Origin: Blattabacterium cuenoti
GTDB taxonomy: Bacteria > Bacteroidota > Bacteroidia > Flavobacteriales > Blattabacteriaceae
Reading direction: 5' to 3'
Assembly: GCF_014252355.1 (NCBI RefSeq)
Contig: NZ_CP059217.1
Coordinates: forward strand, 351,273-415,272
Length of the DNA: 64,000 nucleotides
A model generated the notes under the pieces. It searched no databases. It saw nothing but the letters and a program-made list of their open reading frames with translations, and was not told the DNA's origin. Shown piece by piece: positions 21,220 through 32,810 of the stretch. Every line of letters begins with the position of its first letter. The stretch's first letter is position 1. The translations under genes and the position numbers were made by a program.

Positions 21220-21708
21220 TTAAAATCTAAAATGAGAAAATGCCTTATTAGCTTCTGCCATTTTATGAATATTTTCTTTTTGTTTAAACGCTTCACCTTG
21301 TGAATTAAATGCATCCATAATTTCGAAAGCTAATTTATCAGACATAGTTTTTTCATTTTTTCTCCTAGAAGCACATGTAATTAATAATTTAATAGATTTG
21401 GTAATTTTATTATTAGAAGAAATAGGTACAGGAATTTGAATATTAGTTCCTCCCATACGACGATGTCTAACCTCTACATGAGGCATAACATTACTTAATC
21501 CTTCTTTCCAAATTTCTAATGCTGTTTTTTTATTATTCTCTTTATGAGAATTCATAGAATCAATTTTATCCATAGCATTATAAAAAATTTTATAAGCTAA
21601 ATTTTTTTTACCATTTTTCATTAAATGATTTATAAATCTACTAACTAAAGGTTCATTAAATTTTGGATCTGGAAAATATATTTTTTGTTTTTTCCTTATT
21701 TTTCTCAT
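21220..21708 (-). CDS. rpsG: 30S ribosomal protein S7
   Basis: A 162-residue 16S-binding head protein. Key segments are [19 protein letters not shown], the signature [22 protein letters not shown] and the C-terminal [14 protein letters not shown]. It is 2 bp ahead of fusA and 8 bp after rpsL in the str cluster. Confidence 0.98.
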   Translation of the reverse strand: MRKIRKKQKIYFPDPKFNEPLVSRFINHLMKNGKKNLAYKIFYNAMDKIDSMNSHKENNKKTALEIWKEGLSNVMPHVEVRHRRMGGTNIQIPVPISSNNKITKSIKLLITCASRRKNEKTMSDKLAFEIMDAFNSQGEAFKQKENIHKMAEANKAFSHFRF

Positions 21709-21716
21709 AATAATAA

Positions 21717-22106
21717 TTACTTATTTATATTTTTTTTATTAGGAATTTTAGCACCATATTTACTTCTACTTTTTTTTCTACCATTGACTCCAGCTGTATC
21801 ACGAGCTCCTCTAACAATTTTATATTTTACTCCTGGTAAATCTTTAACTCTACCTCCTTTAACAAGAACAATAGAATGTTCTTGAAGATTATGACCTTCT
21901 CCTGTTATATAACTAATAACTTCTTTTCCATTTGTAAATCTAACTCTTGCGACTTTTCTCATTGCAGAATTTGGTTTTTTTGGAGTAGTTGTATATACAC
22001 GAATACACACTCCACGTTTTTGAGGACATAATCCTAGAGCAAGCGATTTTTTTTTTTTTGAAATTGAATTTCTTCCTTTTCTTATTAATTGTTGTATTGT
22101 TGGCAT
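21717..22106 (-). CDS. rpsL: 30S ribosomal protein S12
   Basis: A 129-residue decoding-centre protein. It starts [12 protein letters not shown] and holds the conserved [19 protein letters not shown] and [21 protein letters not shown]. The first loop Lys of TPKKPNS, linked to streptomycin response in other bacteria, is the wild-type residue. It is the first gene of the str cluster. Confidence 0.98.
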   Translation of the reverse strand: MPTIQQLIRKGRNSISKKKKSLALGLCPQKRGVCIRVYTTTPKKPNSAMRKVARVRFTNGKEVISYITGEGHNLQEHSIVLVKGGRVKDLPGVKYKIVRGARDTAGVNGRKKSRSKYGAKIPNKKNINK

Positions 22107-22131
22107 AAATTATATGATTAACATAAATTTT

Positions 22132-22938
22132 TTATATTTGAAATGGATATTCTTCTATAATAGAATTTATATTTAATTCTTCATAAATATAACGAAAAGT
22201 AGAAAGTAAATATGGATTTTCATTTATAATTGCAATATTATGTTCAAAATGAGCAGATAAACTATTATCTTTAGTTGTTATTGTCCATCCATCTTTATGA
22301 AAAATTACTTCTGATCTACCTTTATTCACCATTGGTTCTATTGAAAGAACAAATCCATTTTTTAATTTTATTCCTTCTCCTTTTGTTCCGAAATTTGGAA
22401 TTTCGGGATCTTCATGCATTTCTTTTCCTAATCCATGTCCTACAAAATCTTTAACAATAGAATATCCACTTGTTTCTATAAAAGATTGTATAGAATTTCC
22501 AATATCTCCAATATAATTTCCAGTTTTACATTTAGAAATACCTATATATAAAGATTTTTTAGAACGATTTACAAATTGTTTTATATCATCTTTGACCTCT
22601 CCAACTTCAAAAGTATATGCATGTTCTCCATAAAATCCATTCATATATACACCACAATCAATAGATATTATATCTCCTTCACATAAAGGATCATTATTTG
22701 GTATTCCATGTACAACTTGATTATTAGGAGATACACATAATGTATTTGGAAAATTATATAATCCTAAAAATGCAGGTTGACCACCATGATCACGAATAAA
22801 TATTTCAGCTAAATTATCTAAATAAAGTGATGTAATTCCTGGTTTAATTTTTCCAGCTAACATTCCTAATGTTTTAGAAGCTAATAATGCACTTTTTTTA
22901 ATTAATAAAATATCTTCTAATGTTTTTAATTGTATCAT
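22132..22938 (-). CDS. map: Methionine aminopeptidase, type I
   Basis: A metalloenzyme of 268 residues that removes the initiator Met from new proteins. The pita-bread fold metal ligands are visible: ISIDCGVYMNGFYGEH (two Asp), FVGHGLGKEMHEDPEIPNF (His) and SIEPM (Glu) followed by a final Glu in the FEHN segment. It sits between gpmI (4 bp overlap) and rpsL rather than next to secY. Confidence 0.96.
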   Translation of the reverse strand: MIQLKTLEDILLIKKSALLASKTLGMLAGKIKPGITSLYLDNLAEIFIRDHGGQPAFLGLYNFPNTLCVSPNNQVVHGIPNNDPLCEGDIISIDCGVYMNGFYGEHAYTFEVGEVKDDIKQFVNRSKKSLYIGISKCKTGNYIGDIGNSIQSFIETSGYSIVKDFVGHGLGKEMHEDPEIPNFGTKGEGIKLKNGFVLSIEPMVNKGRSEVIFHKDGWTITTKDNSLSAHFEHNIAIINENPYLLSTFRYIYEELNINSIIEEYPFQI

Positions 22939-24467
22939 ATTTTATTTATTAAATGATGATTCATTATATTAGGAATTTTTAAATTCATTAATTTTAAAAT
23001 TGTAGGGGCTACATCACATAAACTAGATTCTTTATCTTGTATTAAACAATTTGTTTCTTTTTTATATTCTAAATCTATAAGAATAAAAGGAACTAAAGAA
23101 TTAGTATGAGATGTATTTGGACTTCCATCATGATTGATCATATAATCTGCATTTCCATGATCACCAACAATAATAATAGAATACATATTTTTCATTGCAA
23201 TATAATAACATATTTTAACACAATAATCTATATATTCACAAGCTTTTATAGTTTGTAACATATTTCCTGTATGACCAACCATATCTGGATTAGCAAAATT
23301 TAAACATATAAAATCGTATTGTTTACTATTTAATTCTGGAATGATCATTTTTACTATATTATTAGCACTCATTTTAGGAGATAAATCATATGTAAGAACT
23401 TGAGGCGATAAACAAATTTTTCTTTTTTCTCCTATAAAAAGAGATTGTTGATATCCTGAAAAGAAGTATGTAACATGTGGATATTTTTCAGTTTCAGCAA
23501 TTCTAAGTTGTTTTTTCCCTTCATATTCTAATACCGCCCCTAAAGTATTAGATAACTTTTTTCGATTAAAAAGAACATGTATATTTTTATATTTTAAATC
23601 ATAACAAGTCATAGTAATATAATAAAGATTTAATCTAGGTTTATCATTCATTAATAATTTAGTAATTTGTTTTGAACGATCTGGACGAAAATTAAAACAA
23701 AAAACAACATCGCCTGTTTCTATCCTAGAAATAGGATTATCAGATTTATCTACTATAATTGATGGATACAAAAATTCATCTGTAGTTCCATATTTATAAG
23801 ATTTTTCAATATAATCAAAAATATTTCTTATTTTAATACCTTTTGCATTAACCATTGCTTCAAATGCCATTTGTGTTCTATCCCATTTATTATTTCTATC
23901 CATGGCATAATATCTACCAATTACAGTAGATAATTTTCCAACAGTTTGGTCCATTACATTTAATAATTTTTTTATATAAAAAATTCCTTTTTTAGGATCA
24001 GAATCTCTACCATCTGTAAAAACATGAACAAATACTTGTGATAAATGTTTATTATTTGCTAATTTGAGTAAATAAAATAAATGATTCATATGAGAATGGA
24101 CCCCACCATCGGATAATAATCCAATAAAATGTAATTTTTTATTATAAAATAAAACATAATTTAAAATATGATTAATTTTATATGCTAAATAATTATTTTT
24201 TATAGCAAAATTAATAGTTTCCAAACTTTGTTTTACTTTTCGTCCAGCTCCTAAATGTATATGACCAACTTCTGAATTACCAGCCTGATTAAAAGGTAAT
24301 CCAACATGTAATCCAGATGCATGTATATTACTATATGGATATTTATTAAAACAATAATCTATAAATGGAGTTTGAGCTTGTGCTATTGCAGAAGCATGAA
24401 TATTTTCTTGATTAGATATTCCCCACCCATCTAATATTATCAACATTATTTTTTTACTATTACTCAT
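22935..24467 (-). CDS. gpmI: 2,3-bisphosphoglycerate-independent phosphoglycerate mutase
   Basis: An alkaline-phosphatase-superfamily enzyme of 510 residues interconverting 3- and 2-phosphoglycerate, one step before enolase. It shows the metal site ILDGWGIS (12-19), the phospho-Ser region GNSEVGHIHLGAGR (about 62-75), VHVFTDGRDSDP, NFRPDR, and the second metal cluster NPDMVGHTG and GDHGNADYM. It overlaps map and tsf by 4 bp each, which ties glycolysis to the translation operon. Confidence 0.96.
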   Translation of the reverse strand: MSNSKKIMLIILDGWGISNQENIHASAIAQAQTPFIDYCFNKYPYSNIHASGLHVGLPFNQAGNSEVGHIHLGAGRKVKQSLETINFAIKNNYLAYKINHILNYVLFYNKKLHFIGLLSDGGVHSHMNHLFYLLKLANNKHLSQVFVHVFTDGRDSDPKKGIFYIKKLLNVMDQTVGKLSTVIGRYYAMDRNNKWDRTQMAFEAMVNAKGIKIRNIFDYIEKSYKYGTTDEFLYPSIIVDKSDNPISRIETGDVVFCFNFRPDRSKQITKLLMNDKPRLNLYYITMTCYDLKYKNIHVLFNRKKLSNTLGAVLEYEGKKQLRIAETEKYPHVTYFFSGYQQSLFIGEKRKICLSPQVLTYDLSPKMSANNIVKMIIPELNSKQYDFICLNFANPDMVGHTGNMLQTIKACEYIDYCVKICYYIAMKNMYSIIIVGDHGNADYMINHDGSPNTSHTNSLVPFILIDLEYKKETNCLIQDKESSLCDVAPTILKLMNLKIPNIMNHHLINKI

Positions 24468-25267
24468 AAAATACTAATTCTTTTATATTTATTAATTTTT
24501 ACATCTTTAAATTTGTTTAAATATTCTTTAATAATAATTTGATTATTTTTAATATATTTTTGATTTATTAAAGTATTATTCATTATAAATTTGTTAATTT
24601 TACCAGAAATAATAGAATTTTTAATATTTTCTGATACATTTTTATTTTTTATTTGATTTTTAATAATTTCTAACTCTTTATCTATTAAATCTTTTGGAAA
24701 ATCATGTTTATCAATAGAAATTGGATTCATTGCAGTAATATGAAGAACTATATTTTTAAGATCATTAATATTATTAGATTTTGGATTTTTTGATAAAAAT
24801 CCAACTAAAGTGGCTATTTTATAATAATGAGTATAACTTAATACAAGTGGAGAATGAATTTGTTCAAAAATTGTTAATTCTATTTTTTCACCAGTAATTA
24901 CAATTTGATCATAAATCAAATCTTGAATTTGATTCAAAAAAAAATTTTTATTATTATATAATAACGATATGTTGGTAATTTTATTTAAAAAAGAAATAAA
25001 TTCTTTACTTTTAGAAAGAATATCAGTTTCGCAACTTAAACCGATAATATTTCCAATCGTTTTATTTTCATTAGTAATAGCAACAATAGCTCCATTTTGT
25101 ATTTTATCAATTGATTTTTTTAAAGCAATTTCTTTACCTTGTTTTCTTAAAAAAAAAATTGCTTCTTCAAAATTACCATTGGATTTAATAAGAGCATTTT
25201 TACAATCTAAAATACCTACTCCAGTTATTTTTCTCAATTTAGCAATTTGATCAATAGTAATTATCAT
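24464..25267 (-). CDS. tsf: Elongation factor Ts
   Basis: The EF-Tu nucleotide-exchange factor, 267 residues. The N-terminal UBA domain reads IAKLRKITGVGILDCKNALIKSNGNFEEAI, followed by FLRKQGKEIALKK. The core subdomains are diverged (ISLLYNNKNFFLN replaces the usual residues) but HITAMNPISI is kept. It lies directly after rpsB, the conserved pairing. Confidence 0.95.
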   Translation of the reverse strand: MIITIDQIAKLRKITGVGILDCKNALIKSNGNFEEAIFFLRKQGKEIALKKSIDKIQNGAIVAITNENKTIGNIIGLSCETDILSKSKEFISFLNKITNISLLYNNKNFFLNQIQDLIYDQIVITGEKIELTIFEQIHSPLVLSYTHYYKIATLVGFLSKNPKSNNINDLKNIVLHITAMNPISIDKHDFPKDLIDKELEIIKNQIKNKNVSENIKNSIISGKINKFIMNNTLINQKYIKNNQIIIKEYLNKFKDVKINKYKRISIL

Positions 25268-25270
25268 AAT

Positions 25271-26569
25271 TTATTTATTTTCAATACTTGATGATCTTTT
25301 AAGTATGTTTGTAATAATTTGTAAAATTAAATTAATAGATTTAGAAGAATCATCATTAGATGGAATTGGAAATTGAATACTATTTGGATTAGTATTTGTA
25401 TCTATCATTGCAAAAATTGGAATTCTTAATTTAATAGCTTCAGATAATGCAATTTTTTCTTTATATGGATCAATTAAAAATATTCCCCCTGGTAATTGAG
25501 TCATTGAAGAAATACTACCTAAATTTTTATATAATTTTAAATATATTCTATTTATTAGTAAACGTTCTTTTTTAGATAATGTATCAAAAGTTCCATTTTT
25601 TTTCATTTTTTCTATATTATTCATCTTTTTTATTGATTTACGAATAGTAGAAAAATTTGTTAATAATCCTCCTAACCATCTTTCTGTTACACACGGCATA
25701 TTTAAAATTTTGGCATATAAAACAACTTTTTCTTTAGCTTGTGCTTTAGTTCCTACTAATAAAATTTTTTTTCCAAGAGATATAATTCTTTTTAATTCTT
25801 GACATGCTGCATTTAACTTAATAATTGTTTTTGATAAATCTATAATATGAATTCCTTTTTTTTTCATAAAAATAAATTGTCTCATATTAGGATTCCATTT
25901 TCTTGCAAGATGTCCGAAATGAACTCCTGCTTTTAATAAATCTATCATATCAAACTTAGTACCTGGTATTATTGGAATATTTATATTATCTTTTTTTTCT
26001 TCTATAACATTATTTTTTATTCCTTCTGATTTTATTTCTTTTTCTTCTTTTTTTATTGTTGAAATAGTAGTAGGAGGAGGAGTAGAAATAGGATGAGTAT
26101 TATTATCCTTTATCATTCCTTCTGATTTTATTTCTTTTTCTTCTTTTTTTATTGTTGAAATAGTAGTAGGAGGAGGAGTAGAAATAGGATGAGTATTATT
26201 ATCCTTTATCATTCCTTCTGATTTTATTTTTTTTTCTTCTTTTTTTATTATTGAAATAGTAGTAGGAGGAGGAGTAGAAATAGGATGAGTATTATTATCC
26301 TTTATCATTCCTTCTGATTTTATTTTTTTTTCTATTTCTATTGGCGTAGTATTAGTAGTATTAATAGGAAAACTATTATTATCCTTTATCATTTCTTCTG
26401 ATTTTATTTGTTTTATTTTGTTGTCTGTTGGCGTAGTAGTATTAGTAGTCATAATAGGAAGACCATTATTATCCTTTATCATTTCTTCTGATTTTATTTG
26501 TTTGTCTTCTTTTTTGATGATATAAATAATATGATTGATTCCTTTTTTTTGTTTATTATTTTTTAACAT
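25271..26569 (-). CDS. rpsB: 30S ribosomal protein S2 with long tandem-repeat N-terminal extension
   Basis: The C-terminal 225 residues are a normal S2: MIDLLKAGVHFGHLARKWNP begins at residue 208 and is followed by WLGGLLTNF and FPIPSNDDSSKSI. The preceding 207 residues are foreign to S2. They are Lys/Glu/Thr/Pro/Asn-rich and contain six IKSE-containing units, at residues 25, 55, 83, 115, 147 and 179, the last three spaced exactly 32 apart. An internal start at Met208 (25946-25948) would give a standard S2. The open frame across the repeats favours real coding, but the true start is not proven. Confidence 0.92.
   Translation of the reverse strand: MLKNNKQKKGINHIIYIIKKEDKQIKSEEMIKDNNGLPIMTTNTTTPTDNKIKQIKSEEMIKDNNSFPINTTNTTPIEIEKKIKSEGMIKDNNTHPISTPPPTTISIIKKEEKKIKSEGMIKDNNTHPISTPPPTTISTIKKEEKEIKSEGMIKDNNTHPISTPPPTTISTIKKEEKEIKSEGIKNNVIEEKKDNINIPIIPGTKFDMIDLLKAGVHFGHLARKWNPNMRQFIFMKKKGIHIIDLSKTIIKLNAACQELKRIISLGKKILLVGTKAQAKEKVVLYAKILNMPCVTERWLGGLLTNFSTIRKSIKKMNNIEKMKKNGTFDTLSKKERLLINRIYLKLYKNLGSISSMTQLPGGIFLIDPYKEKIALSEAIKLRIPIFAMIDTNTNPNSIQFPIPSNDDSSKSINLILQIITNILKRSSSIENK
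26021..26308. repeat. three 96-bp direct tandem repeats inside rpsB
   Basis: The phrase TCCTTCTGATTTTATTT recurs at 26021, 26117, 26213 and 26309, exactly 96 bp apart, and the intervening sequence is nearly identical. Each unit is 32 codons of rpsB. Two more diverged units of 84 and 90 bp continue to about 26497. Multiples of three throughout keep the rpsB frame open. Confidence 0.93.
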
Positions 26570-26594
26570 GGTTTATGTATACAGAATAATAAAA

Positions 26595-26975
26595 TTAACG
26601 TTTTGAAAACTGAAATTTTTTTCTTGCTTTTTTTTGTCCAAATTTTTTTCTTTCTACTTCACGAGAATCTCTAGTTAACAATCCATTTTTTTTTAATAAT
26701 TCCTTATTATTAGAATTGAAAATACAAAGAGCTCTAGAAATTGCTAAACAAATAGCTTCTGCTTGACCATTAAATCCTCCTCCAATAACTTTAATATCAA
26801 TATCAAATTTATTATTATAATCTAGAATTTGAAATGGATGCAAAATTTTATTTTGAGTATATTGTGAAAAATATTTTCTATAATTTATAGAATTAATCAT
26901 AATTTTTCCATTTCCGTATGTTAAATAAATTCTAGCAAGTGATCTTTTTCTTCTACCTATAGTGTGAATTTTCAT
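26595..26975 (-). CDS. rpsI: 30S ribosomal protein S9
   Basis: A 126-residue protein whose C-terminal tail reaches the P-site tRNA. It begins MKIHTIGRRKRSLARIYL, holds GGGFNGQAEAICLAISRAL and ends with the conserved KKFGQKKARKKFQFSKR. It abuts rplM with no gap (26975/26976) in the standard rplM-rpsI order. Confidence 0.98.
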   Translation of the reverse strand: MKIHTIGRRKRSLARIYLTYGNGKIMINSINYRKYFSQYTQNKILHPFQILDYNNKFDIDIKVIGGGFNGQAEAICLAISRALCIFNSNNKELLKKNGLLTRDSREVERKKFGQKKARKKFQFSKR

Positions 26976-27422
26976 TTATTTACTTTTATTTAATTTGTTT
27001 TTATTAAGATTTAACTGATGATGTTTATGTATATTACCTGAATATATATGAAGATTTTTTATTAATTTTTTTCTTAATTTATTTTTTGGTAACATTCCAA
27101 AAACTGCTTTATGTATTAATAAACAAGGATTTTTTTTAAAAATATTTTTAGCTAAAATTTGTTTTTGTCCACCAGGATATCCTGTATAATGAATATATTT
27201 TTTGTACATCCATTTTTTACCAGATAATTGTATTTTAGCAGAATTAATAACAATTATATGATCACCACAATTTAAATGTGGAGAAAAATTAGGTTTATGT
27301 TTACCTCTTATTTTGAATGCTATTATAGAGCATAAACGTCCTAGTTTTTTACCAGTGGCATCCATAATAATCCATGATTTTTTATTTATTTGATATGTTG
27401 TTTTAAAACTTAAATAATCCAT
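26976..27422 (-). CDS. rplM: 50S ribosomal protein L13
   Basis: A 148-residue L13 and the first gene of the minus-strand translation cluster. It shows WIIMDATGKKLGRLCSIIA, the GDHIIVINSAKIQLSGKKW segment and FGMLPKNKLRKKLIKNLHIY. Its promoter must lie in the 168 bp shared with divergent dnaK. Confidence 0.98.
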   Translation of the reverse strand: MDYLSFKTTYQINKKSWIIMDATGKKLGRLCSIIAFKIRGKHKPNFSPHLNCGDHIIVINSAKIQLSGKKWMYKKYIHYTGYPGGQKQILAKNIFKKNPCLLIHKAVFGMLPKNKLRKKLIKNLHIYSGNIHKHHQLNLNKNKLNKSK

Positions 27423-27463
27423 TTTGTTATAATTTTGTAAATTAAGATAAAAAATAAAATTAA

Positions 27464-27478
27464 ATGACTTTTTGTCAT
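27464..27478. promoter_or_regulatory. inverted repeat upstream of dnaK
   Basis: ATGAC-TTTTT-GTCAT is a perfect five-base inverted repeat in the divergent rplM-dnaK intergenic region, centred at 27471 and about 62 bp upstream of the GG of a possible -24 element. A related palindrome lies at 47518-47532 upstream of groES. It could bind a regulator for either divergent gene; this is inference. Confidence 0.4.
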
Positions 27479-27531
27479 ATAAAAAATAATTTTTTTATTT
27501 ATTAACATAAGTATTAACATTTAATATATTA

Positions 27532-27547
27532 TGGCATAATCATTGGA
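27532..27547 (+). promoter_or_regulatory. weak sigma-54-like -24/-12 element upstream of dnaK
   Basis: TGGCATAATCATTGGA compares with the consensus TGGCAC-N5-TTGCW: the -24 GG and the TTG of the -12 box match at correct spacing, but the -12 GC is GG. It ends 43 bp before the dnaK ATG. The 168 bp region holds no other gene. A sigma-70-type promoter could equally serve dnaK. Confidence 0.35.
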
Positions 27548-27587
27548 GTATTTTAAATATTAAGGATAAATTAAAAAAAATACTTAA

Positions 27588-29549
<1,962 letters not shown>

Positions 29550-29565
29550 TTTAAATTTATTATAT

Positions 29566-29617
29566 AAATACTAATTCTTCTTAAGTTAAAAAATTCGTTG
29601 AATTAGTATTTTTTTAA
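29566..29617 (+). terminator. rho-independent terminator after dnaK
   Basis: AAATACTAATTC (29566-29577) pairs perfectly with GAATTAGTATTT (29600-29611), a 12-bp stem with a 22-nt loop followed by a T run. It begins 16 bp after the dnaK stop and lies just before the end of the convergent cdsA remnant. Confidence 0.75.
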
Positions 29618-30426
29618 TTTTTTAGTAAATTTTTAAAAAAATAAATTATTGTAATAATTGGTATTACAATAATATAACTATCAAATCTATCTAAAAAACC
29701 TCCATGTCCAGGAAATAATATTCCAGAATTTTTTATATTATAAGATCTTTTAATTATAGATTCTATAAAATCACCTATTGTAGCAAATATAGAAATGATA
29801 ATAGATAAAAAAATCCACTCAATATCTACTATCAATCAAATATTTAAGTATAAACTTAATATAAAAGAACATAATATCCCTCCACAAACTCCTTCTATAA
29901 TTTTTTTAGGATATATGAATATAGACATTATATGTGTACCAAATTTTTTACCAATTAAAAATGAACAAGTATCATTAGTCCAAATGATAATAAAAGTATT
30001 AAAAATAATATTTTTTACTTGATCAAAATTAGAATAAATAATATAAAATAAATAAAAAGGAATGATTACATAAACTAAATAGTTTATGAATTATTTGAGT
30101 AATTTTATCTTTATAAGATAAATTTAAAAACATTAAATAAACAATAAAACATATTATAATATAGAATAAAACATATTATATATAATTTTTTTGTCATTAT
30201 TAAATCAATGAATATTGAAAATATTAAAATATATGAAGATATTTGAATAAATGTAATATGTATTTTACATATAATTAATAATTAAAAAAAACAACAATAA
30301 GACAATATCATCATCAAAATTCTAAAAAATTTTTTTTCCTTAGTTAATAGAAAAAAATATTAATAATATATAAATTATTCCTGTTATTAATCTAATAAAT
30401 AATTCATATTTAATGTTATACAACAT
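29614..30426 (-). pseudogene. cdsA: cdsA pseudogene (phosphatidate cytidylyltransferase)
   Basis: A decayed CDP-diacylglycerol synthase gene. The C-terminus is well kept (GDFIESIIKRSYNIKNSG, FPGHGGFLDRFDS, encoded below 29836), and the middle reads WTNDTCSFLIGKKFG and PKKIIEGVCGG in the same frame, separated by an in-frame TGA at 29836-29838. A plausible N-terminus starts at the ATG at 30424-30426 (MLYNIKYELFIRLITGIIYILL) and meets a TAA at 30340-30342. Another stop lies at 30091-30093, and the part between is frameshifted. The span is 813 bp, the length of a full cdsA. It follows ftsH, as in relatives. The roughly 600 bp from 29836 to 30443 hold nothing else. Confidence 0.88.
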
Positions 30427-30443
30427 TTTTTTATTAATATAAA

Positions 30444-32378
30444 TTAAATATGAGTTACTTTTTTTAATAAATTTTCTACTACATCATCAACAAATGGTCT
30501 ATCTCCAAAAATATTTTTTAAATCTTCTCTAAAAATAACTTCTTTTTCTAATAATTCATTTGCAAGTCTAGAAAGTTTTTCTTTATTGTTATTTAATAAA
30601 TATTTTGCTCTATTATATTGTTCTGTAATAATTTTTAATATTTCTTCATCTATAGTTTGTGCAGTTTTTTCACTATAAGGTTTAGAAAATGAATATTCAT
30701 TTTGTCCAGTAGAATCATAATAAGATATATTACCTACTTTATCATTTAATCCAAAAATAACTACCATAGATTGAGCTTGTTTTGTTACCCGTTCTAAATC
30801 ATTTAATGCACCAGTAGATACATTATTAAAAATAATTTCCTCTGCACATCGACCAGCTAATAAAGCACATATTTCATCTTTCATTTGTTCTGGAGTAGTT
30901 AATTGTCTTTCTTCAGGTAAATACCATGCAGATCCTAATGATTTACCTCTAGGAACTATTGTTACTTTAACTAAAGGAGATGCATATTCTAATAACCAAC
31001 TAATAGCAGCATGTCCAGCTTCATGATATGCTATACGTTTTTTTTCATTGGGTTTAATAATTTTATTTTTTTTTTCTAATCCTCCTATAATTCTATCTAT
31101 TGCATCTAAAAAATCTTGATGTTGAATTTTAGATCTATTTTTTCGTGCGGCTATTAATGCTGATTCATTACAAATATTAGCTATATCAGCTCCACTAAAT
31201 CCTGGTGTTTGTTTAGCTAAAAAATCAATATCTACTTTTTTTGATAAAACTAATTTTTTTAAATGAACTTTAAATATATCTTTTCTCTCATTTAATTCAG
31301 GTGTTTCAACTAAAATCGTTCTATCAAAACGTCCAGGACGTAATAAAGCTTTGTCTAAAATATCAGATCTATTAGTTGCTGCTAAAACTATTACATTAGT
31401 TTTAGTTCCAAATCCATCCATTTCTGTTAATAATTGATTTAAAGTATTTTCTCGTTCATCATTTGATCCAGCAATATTATTTTTACCTCTAGCTCTACCT
31501 ATAGCATCTATTTCATCAATAAATATAATACAAGGAGCTTTTTCTTTAGCTTTTTCAAATAAATCTCTTACTCTCGATGCACCTACACCTACGAACATTT
31601 CTACAAAATCTGATCCAGATAATGAAAAAAATGGAACTTTTGCTTCTCCCGCTACTGCTTTTGCTAATAATGTTTTACCTGTTCCTGGAGGTCCCATTAA
31701 AAGTGCTCCTTTTGGAATTGTTCCACCTAATTTAGTATATTTTTTTGGACTTTTTAAAAATTCAACAATTTCTTGTATTTCTTCTTTTGCTTCTTCTAAT
31801 CCAGCTACATTTTTAAATGTAATTTTTATATTATCATTTTCATTAAATAATCTAGCTCTAGATTTTCCTATATTAAAGATTTGACCACCTGGGCCACTTC
31901 CAGAAGAACCAATTTTACGAAAGATAAAAATCCAAAAAATTACTAATAATATTAAAAATATTCCATAATCAAAAAAAAATTTAGTTATAGTATAATCTTG
32001 TTGATTTTTAAAATCAATTAAAGTATTTAAATGATATTTTTTTTTATAATCTTCAAATTTTTTTTGAAAAAATTGCAAATCTCCTATTTCAAATTCATAT
32101 TGAAGATATGGATTCATAAATTTTCTATGATGTTTTAAAAAATTTTTAGAATTATAATATGCAAATTCTTTTTTTAAATAAACATGAACTATTTCTTTAT
32201 GTTTAACAATAATTTTTTGTATTTTACCTTTTATAAGGATATTAAAAAATGTATCTTGATCAATTTTTGTTGGATTAGAAAATGAATATTTAAATAAAAA
32301 AATACCTAAAAATATAACTAAAATAGCTATATATATCCACAAAAAGTTATTTTTACTTTTTACTTTTTTATTTATCAT
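30444..32378 (-). CDS. ftsH: ATP-dependent zinc metalloprotease FtsH
   Basis: A membrane-anchored AAA+ protease of 644 residues that degrades misfolded membrane proteins. It has two N-terminal membrane segments (about 11-31 and 134-153), Walker A GPPGTGKT (229-236), Walker B IIFIDEID, the second region of homology [19 protein letters not shown], and the zinc-site HEAGH (452-456). It follows rsfS after 30 bp, the standard Bacteroidota pair. Confidence 0.98.
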   Translation of the reverse strand: MINKKVKSKNNFLWIYIAILVIFLGIFLFKYSFSNPTKIDQDTFFNILIKGKIQKIIVKHKEIVHVYLKKEFAYYNSKNFLKHHRKFMNPYLQYEFEIGDLQFFQKKFEDYKKKYHLNTLIDFKNQQDYTITKFFFDYGIFLILLVIFWIFIFRKIGSSGSGPGGQIFNIGKSRARLFNENDNIKITFKNVAGLEEAKEEIQEIVEFLKSPKKYTKLGGTIPKGALLMGPPGTGKTLLAKAVAGEAKVPFFSLSGSDFVEMFVGVGASRVRDLFEKAKEKAPCIIFIDEIDAIGRARGKNNIAGSNDERENTLNQLLTEMDGFGTKTNVIVLAATNRSDILDKALLRPGRFDRTILVETPELNERKDIFKVHLKKLVLSKKVDIDFLAKQTPGFSGADIANICNESALIAARKNRSKIQHQDFLDAIDRIIGGLEKKNKIIKPNEKKRIAYHEAGHAAISWLLEYASPLVKVTIVPRGKSLGSAWYLPEERQLTTPEQMKDEICALLAGRCAEEIIFNNVSTGALNDLERVTKQAQSMVVIFGLNDKVGNISYYDSTGQNEYSFSKPYSEKTAQTIDEEILKIITEQYNRAKYLLNNNKEKLSRLANELLEKEVIFREDLKNIFGDRPFVDDVVENLLKKVTHI

Positions 32379-32408
32379 AAATTATATTTAATTATTAACT
32401 AACATAAA

Positions 32409-32735
32409 CTAATTCCAATCTGTATTTTTCCATAGATTTTCTAAATTATAATATGATCGTATTTTATCTTGAAATATATGTACTACAATAGTAGTATAAT
32501 CAATTAAAATCCATTCTTGATTTTTAATTCCTTCTACATGCCAAGGACTTGTTTTAAATTTTTTTATAATATAATTTTTAATAGATTGAAAAATAGCATA
32601 AACTTGATTTTTGGATTCTCCACTACAAATAATAAAATAATCACAACTAAAATTTAGTTTTTGTTTTAAATTTAAAATAGTTATATTTTTTCCTTTAACC
32701 ATTTCAATTCCTTCTATAATTCCTTTTAATAACAA
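32409..32735 (-). CDS. rsfS: Ribosomal silencing factor RsfS
   Basis: A 108-residue protein that binds L14 and blocks subunit joining when translation must slow. The family segments are CDYFIICSGESKNQVYAI, SPWHVEGIKNQEWILIDYTTIVVHIF and YYNLENLWKNTDW. No ATG fits; the frame is taken to start at TTG (32733-32735), giving an N-terminus about ten residues shorter than usual. The rplN target is in this window. Confidence 0.92.
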   Translation of the reverse strand: MLLKGIIEGIEMVKGKNITILNLKQKLNFSCDYFIICSGESKNQVYAIFQSIKNYIIKKFKTSPWHVEGIKNQEWILIDYTTIVVHIFQDKIRSYYNLENLWKNTDWN

Positions 32736-32810
32736 AATAAAATTTTATTTATATTATGCTTAACAAAAATAAGTTTTTCAATTAAATTAATTTTTTTAAA
32801 ATCAAATATT

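Noticed and set aside
29836-29838. TGA read as Trp, which would rejoin part of cdsA (alternative genetic code)
   Set aside because: Trp is TGG throughout, and genes such as pncB, nusB and coaE end cleanly at TGA; other stops in cdsA remain anyway.
29795-30022. Plus-strand 75-codon frame in the cdsA region
   Set aside because: It reads the opposite strand of recognisable CdsA sequence; not a separate gene.
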